The notes: generated by a model not told the origin, from the letters alone. A stretch of 64,000 nucleotides of DNA from Dryas octopetala (GCA_963921425.1 OY992834.1:5766001-5830000); one strand, 5' to 3'; positions 12,601 to 28,731 are shown, counted from the stretch's first letter. Numbers and translations are program-made.

Positions 12601-14867
12601 TGACCACTCAATCGAACATGGTTACCTTCTACTAGCAGTGTAGCAAAGGCAAGTGCTTCCCCGACTGCCCAGTCAATGCCTTCACCAGTCTCAATCATTT
12701 GTGCACGCTGATCGTAAACCTTCTTTACTCCTCTATGAGGCTTAAGGTTATCAGGAATGGTTGTGATTGCCTTTCCAACATTCTTCAAAATCTCTGGTTT
12801 CACCCTGTGGACGAGCATAGAAAATTCATTTAAAATAGAATAGAATAAATAAGAATATCAGATATTGCAAAGAACAGGTAAAACTGATAGACAAACAGTG
12901 TTATACCCAGTGTTCCGGATACGAGACAGCTGTTCAGGTGACTTGAATCCAGACCAATGAGATGAAAGCCAGTCCCTTCTTTGAGGAACATAATCTTTGC
13001 TAGCTTTGAATTCTTCATTGAGAATTAAATTAACCTTGTTCTGTATCCTATCAATCTCTTCTTTGGTCACTTGTCCAGATTCTAGAAGTTTGTTCTGGTA
13101 GATAGTTAGAGCTGAGGGATGATTCCGGATAACCTATAACCACCCAATTAAGTGAAAAATGTCATGACCTATCTCAAGAGCTGCACTACGATACTCTTTT
13201 AATAAATACCAGGACAGTACAGTGAGAACAATTTTGAGATTTATCATGAGAAAGAAAAGAAACTTTTCTTCTCAATCAAGAATATCAAGTTTTAATGAAA
13301 ATGAAATAAGGCTGACCTTGTACATTTTGGGCTGCGTAAAAGATGGCTCATCGATCTCATTATGCCCAAATCGACGATAACACACTAAATCAACCACAAC
13401 ATCAGAATGGAAAGTCTGGCGCCACTCAGCTGCAAGCTCACAGACATGAACGACTGCCTCCATGTCGTCAGCATTTACATGGAAAATAGGGGCATTCAAG
13501 GCTTTGGAAACATCAGTGCAATACTGTGAAGATCTGCCAGACATTGGATCAGTTGTGAAAGCAACTTGGTTGTTCACCACAATGTGTATAGTCCCACCAG
13601 TGGTGTAGTTAGGAAGAGCACTAAGATGCAGAGTCTCGTAGACCACACCTTGTCCAGCAAAGCTACCATCTCCATGAATCAAAACACCCATATTCTTGGT
13701 CCTGTCCACATCAGTTGAATAATATTGCTTTGCTCTAGTTTTTCCAACAACAACTGGGTCCACAGCTTCCAAGTGACTTGGATTTGCGACCAAAGATAAA
13801 TGAATTCTCTTCCCACCTCTAGTGGGTCGATCATAAGAAGTTCCCAAGTGATACTTGACATCACCAGTCCCTGTGTATAGCCCAACTTCATCCACAGGCT
13901 TTGTACCACCACTGAATTCACTAAATATCTGACGCAAAGGCTTTCGAACCACATTACCCAATACATTCAGTCTTCCTCTGTGAGGCATTCCAATAACTAT
14001 GCTCTCAACGCCAAGATCGGCTGCCCTATCAAACATCTCCTTCATGCCGGGAATCAGAGTCTCACCACCTTCAAGCCCAAACCTCTTTGCTGTTGTCCAC
14101 TTAGTGGCCAAGAAGTTCTCAAACTGTGTACTCCAAATAAGCCTATCAAGAATAACTTCACGGCGCTGCCTATTGTATTGCATCGGCGTCGGAGTCTCAA
14201 TTTTGTCCCTCAACCAGTTACATTTATTACGATCAGCAATGTGCATATACTCATACCCAATGCTCCCGCAGTAAGCCTGTTCAAGTCGGGTCAATATGGA
14301 CCTAAGGGTCTGCACTGGGCGGTTCTCAGACAAAAACCCAGACATCCTCCAAACCCCTAAAAAGAACTCCCTATCAAGATCAGCCTCAGTGAACCCATAT
14401 AGAGCAGGGTCCAGATCATCTGGGATTTCTCTCTCTTCCAAACCCAACGGGTCCAATTTAGCTTTCATGTGACCATTAACCTGGTAAGCCCTCACAAGCA
14501 ACAACAAACGCATACTCTCTTGAATGGTTTGGCCTGAAATTCCAGGCGAGGTAGAGGCCTGACCCACAAAATTCCTAAAGAAATTGTCCCATGACTCATC
14601 AACGCTATTGGGGTCGGCCTCCCAAGCCCGCTGAAGCCCCTCCAAATAAACACTGCTGGTCCCATCCAAGAAACTATCAGTTAGCCTAGAGAGGGGCACT
14701 GGGCGAGGAACCGGGGAAGAGCTCGCCTTTGATTTACATATTGTGGTGTGGATGTATCGATTTTCCGAGGGAAGGACCCGCCTACTCGCTGTGTATGATC
14801 CACTACGTGATAGTGTTCTCCTAATGGCTAGCTTTGCCACACTAGACCCTGCTCTAAACCACGTCAT
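9697..14867 (-). CDS. OGDH: 2-oxoglutarate dehydrogenase E1 subunit, mitochondrial
   Basis: Thiamine-diphosphate-dependent E1 of the 2-oxoglutarate dehydrogenase complex; it decarboxylates 2-oxoglutarate and passes succinyl to the E2 lipoyl group in the TCA cycle. Eight coding exons on the minus strand: 14867-13317, 13133-12907, 12804-12472, 11858-11612, 11483-11355, 11271-11056, 10759-10636 and 9935-9697. They total 1,021 residues, the normal plant length. The N-terminus is Arg/Ser-rich without acids, a typical mitochondrial presequence. Seen motifs: [33 protein letters not shown], the ThDP/Mg motif GDGSFAGQG...[41 protein letters not shown] and [12 protein letters not shown]. No defects. 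A 5' UTR intron is predicted at 15301 down to about 14925. Confidence 0.97.
10352..10389. repeat. 29-bp dispersed repeat, copy 2, within a hairpin, in OGDH intron 7
   Basis: Bases 10354-10382 equal 5254-5282. Here the copy is bounded by GGTAG and CTACC, giving a 38-bp imperfect hairpin inside the last OGDH intron. Confidence 0.6.
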
Positions 14868-15949
14868 AGCTACGAACCCAAGCTATCAAAATTTTATCCA
14901 ATTCACCAGAAAATTTGTACCTCACGCAGCTCAGACCTCAATCATAATCATGTATGTTTTCAATAGCTGAATCAAAAACCTGTTCAAACCAATCGAAAAC
15001 AAATAAAATGAAGCAAACGAAGCATCATAACCTTATACAGTCATACATACAGTGACAGATTATTAGTGCATGATCTTGAACTTGAACGATATTCATGAAA
15101 ATGAGATCCCAAAATTGTTTTGAAAATGAAACCAAAAAATATTTAAGAAAATTGATCGATAAAAAGATTGCGATCAGCTCGATATACAGAGAAAACGAAA
15201 CTGTTCCGTGAACTATACGCTTTGCGATACGAAAGAGATTGAAAAATCAAAAAATTAAAAAATGAGAACTTGAAATCGATAGGGATGGAGATTAGGGTTA
15301 CCTGAAAGTGAAAGTCAAAGCGAGAGAAGGAGAGAAAGAAGGAAGAAGAGGAAATAGGGGAACCCTAATCGCTGGGAAGCAACTGTGGCTTTCTGAAGAA
15401 TCTGAACAGAAGACTTTTTATTTTTATTTTTTAAAATTTGTTGGTCAATTGTCTGAACCCAATCTTACTTGCTTATTATTTTAATACTTTTATTGGGGTG
15501 GGTCGGGTATGGAGGCCCAAATCCATGCCTAAGCCCAGTGTTTCTTTAATTGAACTCGACGTGTTCAGCCACATTCCTCCACGTGTTCTGGTCTGCCGTG
15601 GTGACCAGAATTATTCCTTTCTTCTGGTTCGTTTTCTTTTCAAGCTTACCTCTGCTTACTTTGTTTCTTCCTTCTTTATTGCACTAAAAGTCTAAAACAA
15701 ACTTTATTTACTATATCACGTGGGCCAGAGCTTGAGACTCAACCAAACATGGACTTTTGAAGAAAATCCAAAGAGTTTATCTGTTAATTAACTGTTCATT
15801 ATAATAATTTATGTAAGAACAATAATTATATATGAAGAACCAAAATGCGTCATAGACTCATAGTATATACGTGTTTCAATTGTACCAAAAAGCTGTTTAG
15901 TCTTTCATGCTTTGCAACTTAATTATAGGTCTGCATATATATTGTTTCA
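14868..15949 (-). promoter_or_regulatory. OGDH 5' UTR, 5' UTR intron and promoter region
   Basis: Minus strand: a good donor (CTTTCAG then GTAACC) at 15302/15301 suggests a non-coding first exon of about 15302-15420, with the intron ending shortly before the start codon. Upstream are GGCCCA and AGCCCA motifs (about 15510-15540), i.e. site II-type elements on the OGDH strand, common in promoters of respiratory genes. 15540-15950 shows no gene. Confidence 0.5.
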
Positions 15950-17080
15950 GCAGGTTTCTCATATATGGTGCTATTCAATTCACAGCATATGAACAACTCC
16001 GCAAAGTTGTTGTTGACTTGAAGTCTAAGAAAAGCACAAGGAATTCTGAAAGTGATGATACAGTATTGGTATAGGAATGGGCCCATTTAAATCTGTAGAT
16101 CTGGATGATCTGGATTAATTATTTATTTATATTCCCATTTCATGTGTAGTTTAATATAGAGGTCCTTTTTCTCTTTTCATGTATATTGTTGGATGGTAAT
16201 TTACGTTTCTTGCTTTTTGATTCCATGTATTCAAGTTGAAGGGTCTGCAAATTAGGTCTTGGTTTGAGAGTCTTGAGACCCATTAGGCAAATTAACCAGC
16301 TTGGTTACGAGTTCTTATGGTCCATAACTTTTTGCACAGAATTCAGTTGACTATGCAGCTTTGGGGGCATCATGCCATCATCTAAAGTTGCTGCTATTCT
16401 TCTGTCATATATTCATATCCATTCCAGGCAGGCATATTTATTACTGCCACTGGTGTAAATTCTTCTAGATGGTCATTCCTCTGTTGATGATTACTTATGT
16501 GGTTGTGCTGATTTTTTTTCCTCCATGTGTTGAAGTTTCCCCTGTCTGGAACAGTCTGAGCTTTTATTATCACAATGTGTTCAAGAAGATTCCTTTGTGG
16601 TTCTGCATGTTATATAGATTTTGTTCGTATTCCTTATTGAAGTTACAACTTTCTATTATCTCATTTTTCAGCAACGACCTAGTTGTGAAGGATTCCAAGA
16701 TATATGGATAGCTGGCATGTAATGAGGCAAACTGCAAGGTAAGAATGAGGCAAAGAAAGAGACTAGTCAACACTAGAAAAACTCCCTTCTCAGCATTTGG
16801 TGCTCCAAGGGCCAGATGTGCCTCTCGTTTAGGAAAGGCATTTCTTTTTGCAAATTTCTAAAATCTGATTCGATTTTCTTCTTATCTTATGCTAACTTTT
16901 TTACCCCTGCTGGGGCTTGTAGGTTTGAGGGTGTTCGAGGTTTCTACAAGGGAATCACAGCAAATCTTCTGAAAAATGTTCCTGCTGCTTCGATAACTTT
17001 TATTGTATATGAAAATGTATTAAAATTTCTTAAATTAGCTAGACTGGATGGCTTTCTATCTTTTGGTCCTCAATTATGTG
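15950..17080 (+). pseudogene. Folate transporter/mitochondrial-carrier (FOLT1/SLC25A32-like) pseudogene
   Basis: Pieces of a mitochondrial carrier family protein appear in order on the plus strand. 15951 onward encodes YGAIQFTAYEQLRKVVVDLK. 16342 onward encodes NSVDYAALGA, then a short insertion that shifts frame, then SSKVAAILLSY. 16671 onward encodes QQRPSCEGFQD, then a second shift and IDSW-like sequence with stops. 16923 onward encodes [19 protein letters not shown] and [16 protein letters not shown]. Order and spacing match the second half of plant FOLT1, and splice-like AG sites precede the blocks, so introns were kept: this is a decayed genomic copy, not a retrocopy. The first carrier repeat and the start codon are missing. 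Confidence 0.8.
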
Positions 17081-17149
17081 TACACTTTCTGCAGCAACAT
17101 TATTTGAGGTTCAAAATGTGGTAATAAAAAAAATCTTATTCTTTAAAAA

Positions 17150-17657
17150 AAATTTGCATATGAAGGAAAGAATTTCGTCCGAAACTTCTTGAGCTCTCTC
17201 TTGTTGGATAAAATGGTGGCCATTTAAGATCACGACTTCTAGGTTTGGTACAAGACTCTTAAAAACATTTCCTTTCACATATTCCCTTGTACCCAGAATT
17301 TCAAAACCAATATCTTTGTCACCAATGATGAACTTTGCTGGAACACTTATTTTTGATCCCTACCAAGGTCCCATGAGTTCCCAGTACCTGTTGTCGTTTC
17401 AAAAGTAACAGATGTAAATTTAGCAAAGTTATATCACTCGTTTGTCTATGGTACGAACCACCATATGACATAGGTGTAAAAGGGGTCTACCTCAGGTCCT
17501 GTTTCTAGATTTTCTATAAGCCAAACCCAAATAAAAGTCTCAATTCTCAAATCTGGGTGTGGTTAGTTGGTGTGTCTACAGACTATACTTACAACTCAAT
17601 TGTACAGAAATAATTGAGAGCACCAGTGAAGCCAAATTCCTCAAACTTTTCAGCATT
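17150..17657 (-). pseudogene. Epoxide hydrolase (alpha/beta-hydrolase) 3' fragment with in-frame stop
   Basis: Two minus-strand pieces, 17657-17593 and 17387-17150, splice cleanly (donor GTAAGT, acceptor ACAACAG) into NAEKFEEFGFTGALNYF, then LYWELMGPW, then a TAG stop at 17362-17360. Beyond it the frame stays open: ISVPAKFIIGDKDIGFEILG, GTREYVKGNVFKSLVPNLE and GHHFIQQERAQEVSDEIL. This is the C-terminal third of plant soluble epoxide hydrolases, including the Asp of the GDxD segment and a His near the catalytic position. Upstream exons with the nucleophile are absent. It is a truncated, once-stopped fragment; function is unlikely. Confidence 0.8.
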
Positions 17658-17970
17658 ACCAACTGCAACTTTCCATTACACTCGCCAGTTAATGCTAACA
17701 TCCAGAGGGGAGCAACAATCTAAAAATGACAAGTGAGTACTGAGTAGCATTTATAAGTAATAAAGTGCTTTCAGATGAAGGCAAAACCTATTTCTTGCTA
17801 CTGTGGCTGGAATACGTACCATTTTGATTTGGCTAAAGAAACACATTGCAAATGGAATGTAATAAAGCAATAATGCAAAAATTTTCATAAAAATGAAACA
17901 GTTTTCGTCACAATCCAAAAGTGACTCTACAGCTATGGCACTTGTATTTCAAAATTAGTACAATCAATAA

Positions 17971-19265
17971 TCAGGCTCTTCCTAGGGATGGAAATTCAGC
18001 AATTTTCAAGGTAAACAGAACTGGCTTTGCCACAGCAGCCTGCTGAGAAGGATCTCCTTCAGATTTATCATCATAGTCCCCCCATCGTTGCCGCCTTCTA
18101 TAATCCTTGTGTGGTTTCCAGAATTCATCAATAATGTTCTTGTTTTTCTCAGTAATCTGCATGGACTCAAATTTCTTATCAAGACTCTTGGTCTCATGAT
18201 CATCAGATTTGTTGGTGGAGGGAGCTTCGAAAGGCTTCTGCTTGTTGGCAAGAACCCTCCTCTCATATTCTTGCAAAGTGCAAGTGTATGAAAAACTAGA
18301 CTTGTTCTGAGCAGGAAGAGTACTGCTTACATTAGAAGTATCATGAGCTGCATTATCCTTGCTGCCTTGGCATTTCTGATCCTCTGATGATGCATTCATC
18401 TTGTTCTTCTTTTGTTTTCTCCGGACACTTCCATTAACATTCAGTCTTCTGGGCCTCTCACCATCACCACTTCCTTGGTTTCCATTCACCCCATTACTCT
18501 GCAATTGGTTATTGCCCTGTTCCACATCTTGTTGATCCTTTACAACAACTTGAGCGCCTTCCTTGGTCTCTTTCCCCAACTCCAATCCTTGTTGTTGGGG
18601 TTGATTGGTTTCGGTTTCAGAGGATCTTCTCCATCTTTGATAACCACCACGGCCTCTCCCTCTACCACGTCCCTGCCTTTCATAACCTTCCTGAGCCCTC
18701 CTCTGCTGCCACCCCTCACCATCCTGGACAACAACCCCATTATTATTCAAATTGTTTGCTTCTTGACTCCCTTGATCACCGCTGTCATTAGCCTCTTTGT
18801 AATTTCCCCTCTTGTCATAACCACCATTACCCTGTCTGTAATTTCGTCTCTGATCATAACTATAATTTCGGCTATGATCATAACCGTCATTGACCCTTCC
18901 ATAGTTTTTTGGTCTCCAAAATTTGGACTCCTCCTGGGGCCACTGTGATAGGATCTCTCGGAGGCAGTACTAGTAGTACTGGAAACAGATCTGGACAGAG
19001 ATCTTGCAGAAGCTTTATTATTAGCAAGACCTCCTCTTTGTCTTCCGAAAAAGGAAGATCGAATCATCGCCTCCTTCATCTTCTTCTCCTCCTCCTTCTT
19101 CCTCTCCTCCTCCTCCTTCTGCCTCCTCCTCTCCTCCTCCTTATTCTTTTTGACAAGTGCTAGAAAGGCAGCCTCTGCCCTCTCATCCACAACACCGATG
19201 AGTTCCTTCACATGATCTCCAGAGTCCTCACCCAACAGATCGAAAGCGTTCGCCATTGGAGCCAT
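17971..19265 (-). pseudogene. RGGA/HABP4-type (Stm1-like) RNA-binding protein gene with a single-base frameshift
   Basis: Intronless minus-strand gene. The first frame starts at 19265 (or 19256, MANAFDLLGED, the usual family start) and runs through a Lys/Glu-rich coiled region. It goes off frame at a T6 run (A6 on the coding strand) at 18905-18910. The second frame carries NYGRVNDGYD, repeated Asn/Tyr/Arg motifs, an RGG-type box (GRGRGRGGYQRW), a HABP4/PAI-RBP1-like segment (YTCTLQEYERRVLANKQKPF, KFESMQ) and a terminal FPSLG. One additional base in the run would give one frame of about 428 codons. The family binds RNA and ribosomes. Either the gene is a recent pseudogene or the base is a sequencing error; long open frames on both sides favour very recent loss or error. 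Confidence 0.7.
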
Positions 19266-19598
19266 AAAATCAAACTCAAAGACTTTGTTTGCTATGCAAC
19301 GAGAGTGAGAGGAGTTAGGGTTTCTGATACAGAATATGATCGCAAGCCCTAACGCAGCACAAGAAAAATAAGGTTTGGCCTTTGCTATGTATTTATAGTC
19401 ATTACTCATAGTCTATGAGTCATAGAGTCAGGGCCCTGCCCCCGCTTAATTAGGAAATTGCCTTGCGCCCCAAGCAATAAATCAAATCCTTTTCTTATTA
19501 GGTTACCTTGTTTAAGGGGGAGACCCGTTCGTTATTACCCGTTCATTTCAAGCCGACCAGCTAGTTTGCAGTTATCTTGGCCATACTCCATCACCTGA

Positions 19599-19847
19599 AG
19601 CTGCAATGAAGCAAGATCACTTGCCTACTTGTCCTGGATCAGAGCTTTCACCCCCAAGGAAAAGGAAGAGTATAGCTGGATAAAAAGAGGATTAGATACT
19701 GCACCAAATCGATATGGTACAAGACCAGGAAGACATTGGGATGGAGTTGATGGCAGCAATGGATTTGAGAAGAGATTGTTTAAAAGGACGAATGAGAAAC
19801 AAGCTACACAGACGGAAGCTTATCTTTGGTCTGTGGCAGATCTGTGA
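19599..19847 (+). pseudogene. BUD13 homolog C-terminal fragment
   Basis: Plus-strand remnants of the pre-mRNA-splicing factor BUD13 (RES complex). An LSPPRKRK motif lies near 19650. Then, in another frame, come APNRYGTRPGRHWDGVDGSN and FEKRLFKRTNEKQATQTEAY, ending LWSVADL and a stop, the conserved end of BUD13. The two pieces are out of frame and no upstream exons are present. The joining of distant segments suggests a degraded retrocopy or captured fragment. Confidence 0.75.
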
Positions 19848-20751
19848 CTTGTCCCATGTACTTGTATCTCTATGGAGAGGCCTGGGGGATTTCCTGAGGC
19901 TGATACTGTTTGCTTTGCCACTGTAGATAATTTTTGCCAAACGAAGATGGATTCTAACAAAAAAGAAAACTCTTTATTGCATCAAATTACACAAGAGTAA
20001 CTTGAAGAACGAGGTTGGCCAAATATTTATGATCTTCCACCATGGCAGTACTCACATGCATATGCAATTGCATTAACAGACACATTTGTATATGATCTCT
20101 TTAATTTTTTTTTATATTACTTTTAAATGTTATTAACTCTCTTCTCTCTTCCACTTAGATCTCTCTAAGCAGGAGGGAAGAATACAAATCTGCAAGAATT
20201 ATTTAGCCATATGCGCACATTGTTCTGAATCTACTGTTCTCTCACCCAAAGCCCAATCTAGGCTCACTCAATTATTAAATAATAAAAAGCATCTGGGTTC
20301 TGGGATTGGTTCATTCATTGTACTGTCAGTATCAGTATACTATTAAAAATGTGGAGAAGCAATGACCAATGATATAAAATATGAGCTGAATGATAGGTTG
20401 ACTGCAGGAAGGTAGATAAACAACAGTTTGAACCTTTGAGACATACTTTATAAATATCACCAGTCAACAAGAAGCTCAAACCTGAATATAAACCTGATTA
20501 TCTATCTACATCAAGACAAGCAGCACAACAGAGGCTTATGACAACAGGCCCCCTAGAATGGAAAGATGATGAAAAGATAGAAGATGTCATCTTATAAATT
20601 CCACAATTGGGAGAAGAAAAAAAATATATATATAAACTATTTTTAATACTAATGCTGGTAGTTGAGAGTTCTAACAGAGGCGCCCACCATAAAGTAATCG
20701 AGTTTCGCCTCAAAACCGAAATCATTGCAACCAACAGAACCTTCCCTCTTT
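19848..20751. other. Intergenic, no gene seen
   Basis: AT-rich sequence between the BUD13 fragment and the Rab gene. The last part, from about 20450, is probably 3' UTR of the Rab gene on the minus strand. No other structure recognised. Confidence 0.5.
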
Positions 20752-23694
<2,943 letters not shown>

Positions 23695-26600
23695 CGATTG
23701 ATTATATCACCAACCCAAATTGCAAACGATTCCTCTCTGCAGCCAAAAATGGAAAGCAACAAAAAGATAAATAGATAAAATCTAAACAACTGTACGAGAT
23801 AGCAGAGAGAGAGAGAGAGAGGTGACCTGTAGCGAAGCTTACTTCGGGACCTCTTTGGCTCTGCGTGTAGAATACGTGGGTGACTCTCAAGTCTCAACTG
23901 TAAGCAAAGCCCTGTGTCCGTACACCCGGCTTCACTGGATGACTTCACTGCTTTATAAGTTTATAAATTTGTTTTTCCTTATGGCAGTGAAATTTTTTTT
24001 ATTTTTTTATTTTGTTATCTACAAATTTGAACAACTTTCAAAGTTGTTAACTTGTTCTTCATTTTAAGGATAAATTTTGAACAAACACAATTTGTAATCA
24101 CCCTTTGAATGAATTTGTAAATGTAATTTAGGACGGTTTTCCACATTTATATATAGTGTTCAAAGTTCAAGCACTTCCCCGAATGCTTTACAATGATGTT
24201 TTCCAAATCCAAAAAGAAATTGGATTCTGGTGTGCCTGTTTGTTTAGTCCGAGAGGTGACCAGTTCTTCAACTTCAGGCCCAAAGCCCACCATGTTCTCA
24301 AAAAAGTCCAAAAGTTTACGCAGTTTGACAATTTAATAAATATTACTTTATTCAAAAATGATCTAAAGGCTAAAAGTTAACTTAGTTAATAAGTCAATAC
24401 TAATCACCTTTATTGACTTGCCAATCTCTGAATCTGAGTTATTCATTTTTTGGATCTTACTTCAAAGATCATTTTTGTAAAAAAATTTCAAAATTGTAAG
24501 TCATTTAATGATTTGATTATAATAACAATTATTTATATGCTTTTATTAAAAATTATTGTTGTTTATTTATTTTTTATCATAGTTAAATGACTAAATAATT
24601 TTCAATTTAGTTGATTTTTTAAAATAATGATTTTCAAGAGAGGCCTAAAAAATAAACAGTTTGAATTATAAGATTAGTCATGTAGTGAGCCCAAAAGGGT
24701 AATTAGCTTCATATTACTGTACAAATGTTGGAAAAAAAAAAAAAAAAAAAGTTGAGATCCCTAGCATTATTGGCCCTTCTCTTTCTTTATTACTCTTAAA
24801 TCTTAATATTTCACGTTGCAATTGTTGGGATAACCCAGTTAAAATGCCGTATAATTTGCTCCTTGCACCCAAATTTAATCTCCCTCCCTTGAATCAAAAG
24901 AAAAAAAAAATCTTAATACTCCACGATGGTTGATGACAAAAGAATATTAAGTAGATTGAAGAATTGCAAAAACACATATGTGTTTTTTTGTTTAGTTATA
25001 TTTAAAAGCGATCGAATCATTAATTTATTATAATTTTAACTCATCCTTTCGGTCTATCTCACCACTTTAACTAACCTCAAAAACCTTAACATTGCACTGT
25101 GGTTTGGAAACAAAAATAATAATAATAATAATAATTTGGAAAGTGGTAAAAAGGCAAAAGGAATGGAATTCAAAAAAGTTGTGATAGGGAGTATATCCTA
25201 AGAAGTATCCTAAGAAGATCCTCTGCCGACCTTCCCTGCACCTACAAAACGTCACAACACATTTTCTCATATGCTTGTCACGGTGTCACCTTTCCAACTC
25301 TTAATCTCTGATGCCGCGCTGCTGCTTCTCTCACTCCCCCATTCTACATCTCCATCTGCTCACTTGTTGATCTGCAATTTCTTCCGCCATGGAAGTCGAG
25401 AGTGGTGGTGGTGATGATACAGAGGACAGGCAGCTGATCAAACGCTAATTGAATGTAGGTCTTATTAATGGTAGGGCAACTACGGATCTTTGGCAGTTTC
25501 CAAGAATTATATGCTTTGCTTTGTCTTGTTTCTGTGTTAACTTAATGTTATGCTTCAATTCCAGCAATGTTAATTCCACTGCTTCCAGTGGGCGACTCCT
25601 ACTTGCTTAGCATTCTCTCTTAATAAAACCTTTGCTGCTTTATATACTTATATCTCTTCATTTCCAAACATCACAATATTATTCCATCCTCAAAATCCAA
25701 ATTTTGGGTATACATCTTGGGTTCCAGACTTCCAGTATATATATCAACAATCCAAAGGATTTTAATTTTACTAAATTGCACGATCGGATAATCATCTTAA
25801 AACACATCATGCAGCAAGAATGCATCGTGTGAAGAATATAATATAGGCATGTAGCAAATATTGTAAGATGTATTTTTATCATTTTAATCATTAGAGCAAT
25901 GATTATGTAATTATCCTTAAATTTTTATATGGTTGATTGCTTGATTATGGGATTTAACCTTATTTTAACATGCATGGGTGATCCATGCCACTCGAAGAAT
26001 GAGTTAATTATACTTACATCTTCTGAAATTTATCGTCTTTTCATATATATTCTCTAAAATTTTAAAAATTACACATACACCTCCTAAAAAAAAAATAAAA
26101 AAAAAATAAAAATATTTGTATTAAAGTTAGACCTTACATCTTGAGTAATCTTATTAGGCCATTTAACCCCTTAACATACATTTTTGCATAATTTCTCATC
26201 ATTTTTCATCTCATGGGTTATATGCAACAGTTTTGAAACCTCAGGAGATGTATGTATAATTGTTAAAACGAGGTGTATATGAAAAAATGATAAACCTCAT
26301 GAAATATAAATATAATTAACACCTTGAAGAATTGTATGGTTTTTTTCTAAAAAGTACAAATTCTATGATTTTACTTGTGTTTAGTCAAAACCTTGAGATG
26401 GATATCCGATACAGCAAAATTAAAGGCGGTGTTTTAAGAGACTTTATTTTGTTTTTTAGCCAAACAAAACATGACAATGATCAATGGAACCAACTACCAA
26501 GTGACAAGGTTGTCAATGCCCAATGATCAGCTCTTCCCTTTTTGAAACTCACCCTACCGACTTACAAGTTTGTCATTAGTCACTCCTTTGTTGAAATTCA

Positions 26601-26893
26601 TAACATTCATAATTCAGTCATAAACAGGTATGCAAAGATACCAAAAGGTTGAAGCCAAAATTTTGGAATTGATAAGTTGTTTTAAGACAGAAATAACATC
26701 CAGATGCACCATGGATAAACAAACATCAAGCTTGTAGATAAAGAAAGCAAATAATGTGCCATTAACCACCTCTATCAGCACATTCAAGACAAAACACAAA
26801 ATGAAACATAGAAGTAATCTACTAAGTTCTGAAATAAACCCAAAAGCTCCTCACAAGAAAAATCCTCATCGTCATTCCTGAACTAAACCGGGC
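23695..26893. other. Intergenic region, Rab promoter and uS8 3' flank
   Basis: 23700-23950 is the Rab 5' UTR/promoter, with a (GA)n tract near 23802-23821 and a possible 5' UTR intron. 24000-26600 is AT-rich with poly-A (24734-24750) and (AAT)n (25107-25134) runs. A 20-codon frame at 25389 (MEVESGGGDD) follows a CT-rich leader but has no continuation, so it is not called. From about 26600 the sequence is probably the 3' UTR of the uS8 gene. Confidence 0.5.
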
Positions 26894-27703
<810 letters not shown>

Positions 27704-28498
27704 TCAACAAGATCATCATCAGGGCTTTTGCATATATATCAGGAACGATAAGTGAAACAAACAAAAACACATAATTTAAATTTTCCCTTCAATTAGTTGC
27801 TACTCAATAACAGAAAAAGCATACATGGCTAAATTCCCAAGTGTATCCATATTCCCTTGTCAAATCCTAAGGTCTAATAAAAGCAATCAACAAACATGTT
27901 GGCAGCTTAGTAGTATGCCCATTTCTAGTTGGGTGAAATAAATAAATCAATCAATCAAGATTCAAGAATAGCTACTCAACACATTTGGACATCGAGACAA
28001 GGTTGCAGCCTATTCTAGTAGCTTGTTTCAAGCCCCTAAATTTGTAAAACCCAATTACAGAATCATCCACGAGATAATCAAAATTTGCCTACAACAGAAA
28101 ACCCTTTAAAGCATTTCAATCTGATGCCTGGGAATTCCACCAGGGACTACAAAAACACGCCACACCATTTAACACAACTACACATGCGCCTAATCACCAC
28201 ATATTTGACCCAAATTAATAAAAGCAAGATCCAATAGATCTAGATGTTAGTATCAAACTTGGGATCCTTATTCCCCCCTTGAATTTTCTGAGAAACCAAA
28301 CAGCCATTGGTCAGACAAATTCCAACTACACCTCAAAAAGTCATTAAAAGAAATGAAGAAGAGCATAAATGAACAAATAAGAGCCTAATACAGAACACAA
28401 ATCGAAACAGTTTCAGTTATTGATGAAGAGAATGAGGCTTGAGAATGAACTGTACGTACCAGAAGAGATGCACAAATTCGCAGAGGCGCCTCCGGAGC

Positions 28499-28731
28499 TA
28501 GGGTTTTTAAGGGCTTAAGAAAGGAGGAGTCGTTGAAGCCGAGCAGCAGATATATTTGGTGGGAATGGGGGCGTGAATTGACAATATTGCCCATATGGAC
28601 CCCCATGTGGCTCTTGGTTGGGCTTATTCTACGTCTCATTTCAGATCGATTAGTTAATAGGCCCCATTCTTATCTTACATCGGCCCGAGAACATTAAAAT
28701 TCACACCGGAATCAAACACTAATGTGAGCCC
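28499..28731 (-). promoter_or_regulatory. Telo-box and site II motifs of the uS8 gene
   Basis: AAACCCTA (telo-box, minus strand) lies at 28499-28506 close to the predicted transcription start. TGGGCT/AGCCCA-type site II motifs lie at about 28619-28624 and 28725-28731. This pairing is the known signature of plant ribosomal protein promoters (TCP and telo-box binding factors). Confidence 0.65.

Noticed and set aside
18412..18948. Long plus-strand open frame (178 codons) rich in Leu/Ile/Thr
   Set aside because: It is the antisense of the RGGA-like gene's low-complexity coding sequence; no domain and biased composition.
25389..25448. Short frame MEVESGGGDD after a CT-rich leader
   Set aside because: Ends after 19 codons, with no splice continuation or family that I recognise; could be a dead first exon but cannot be supported.
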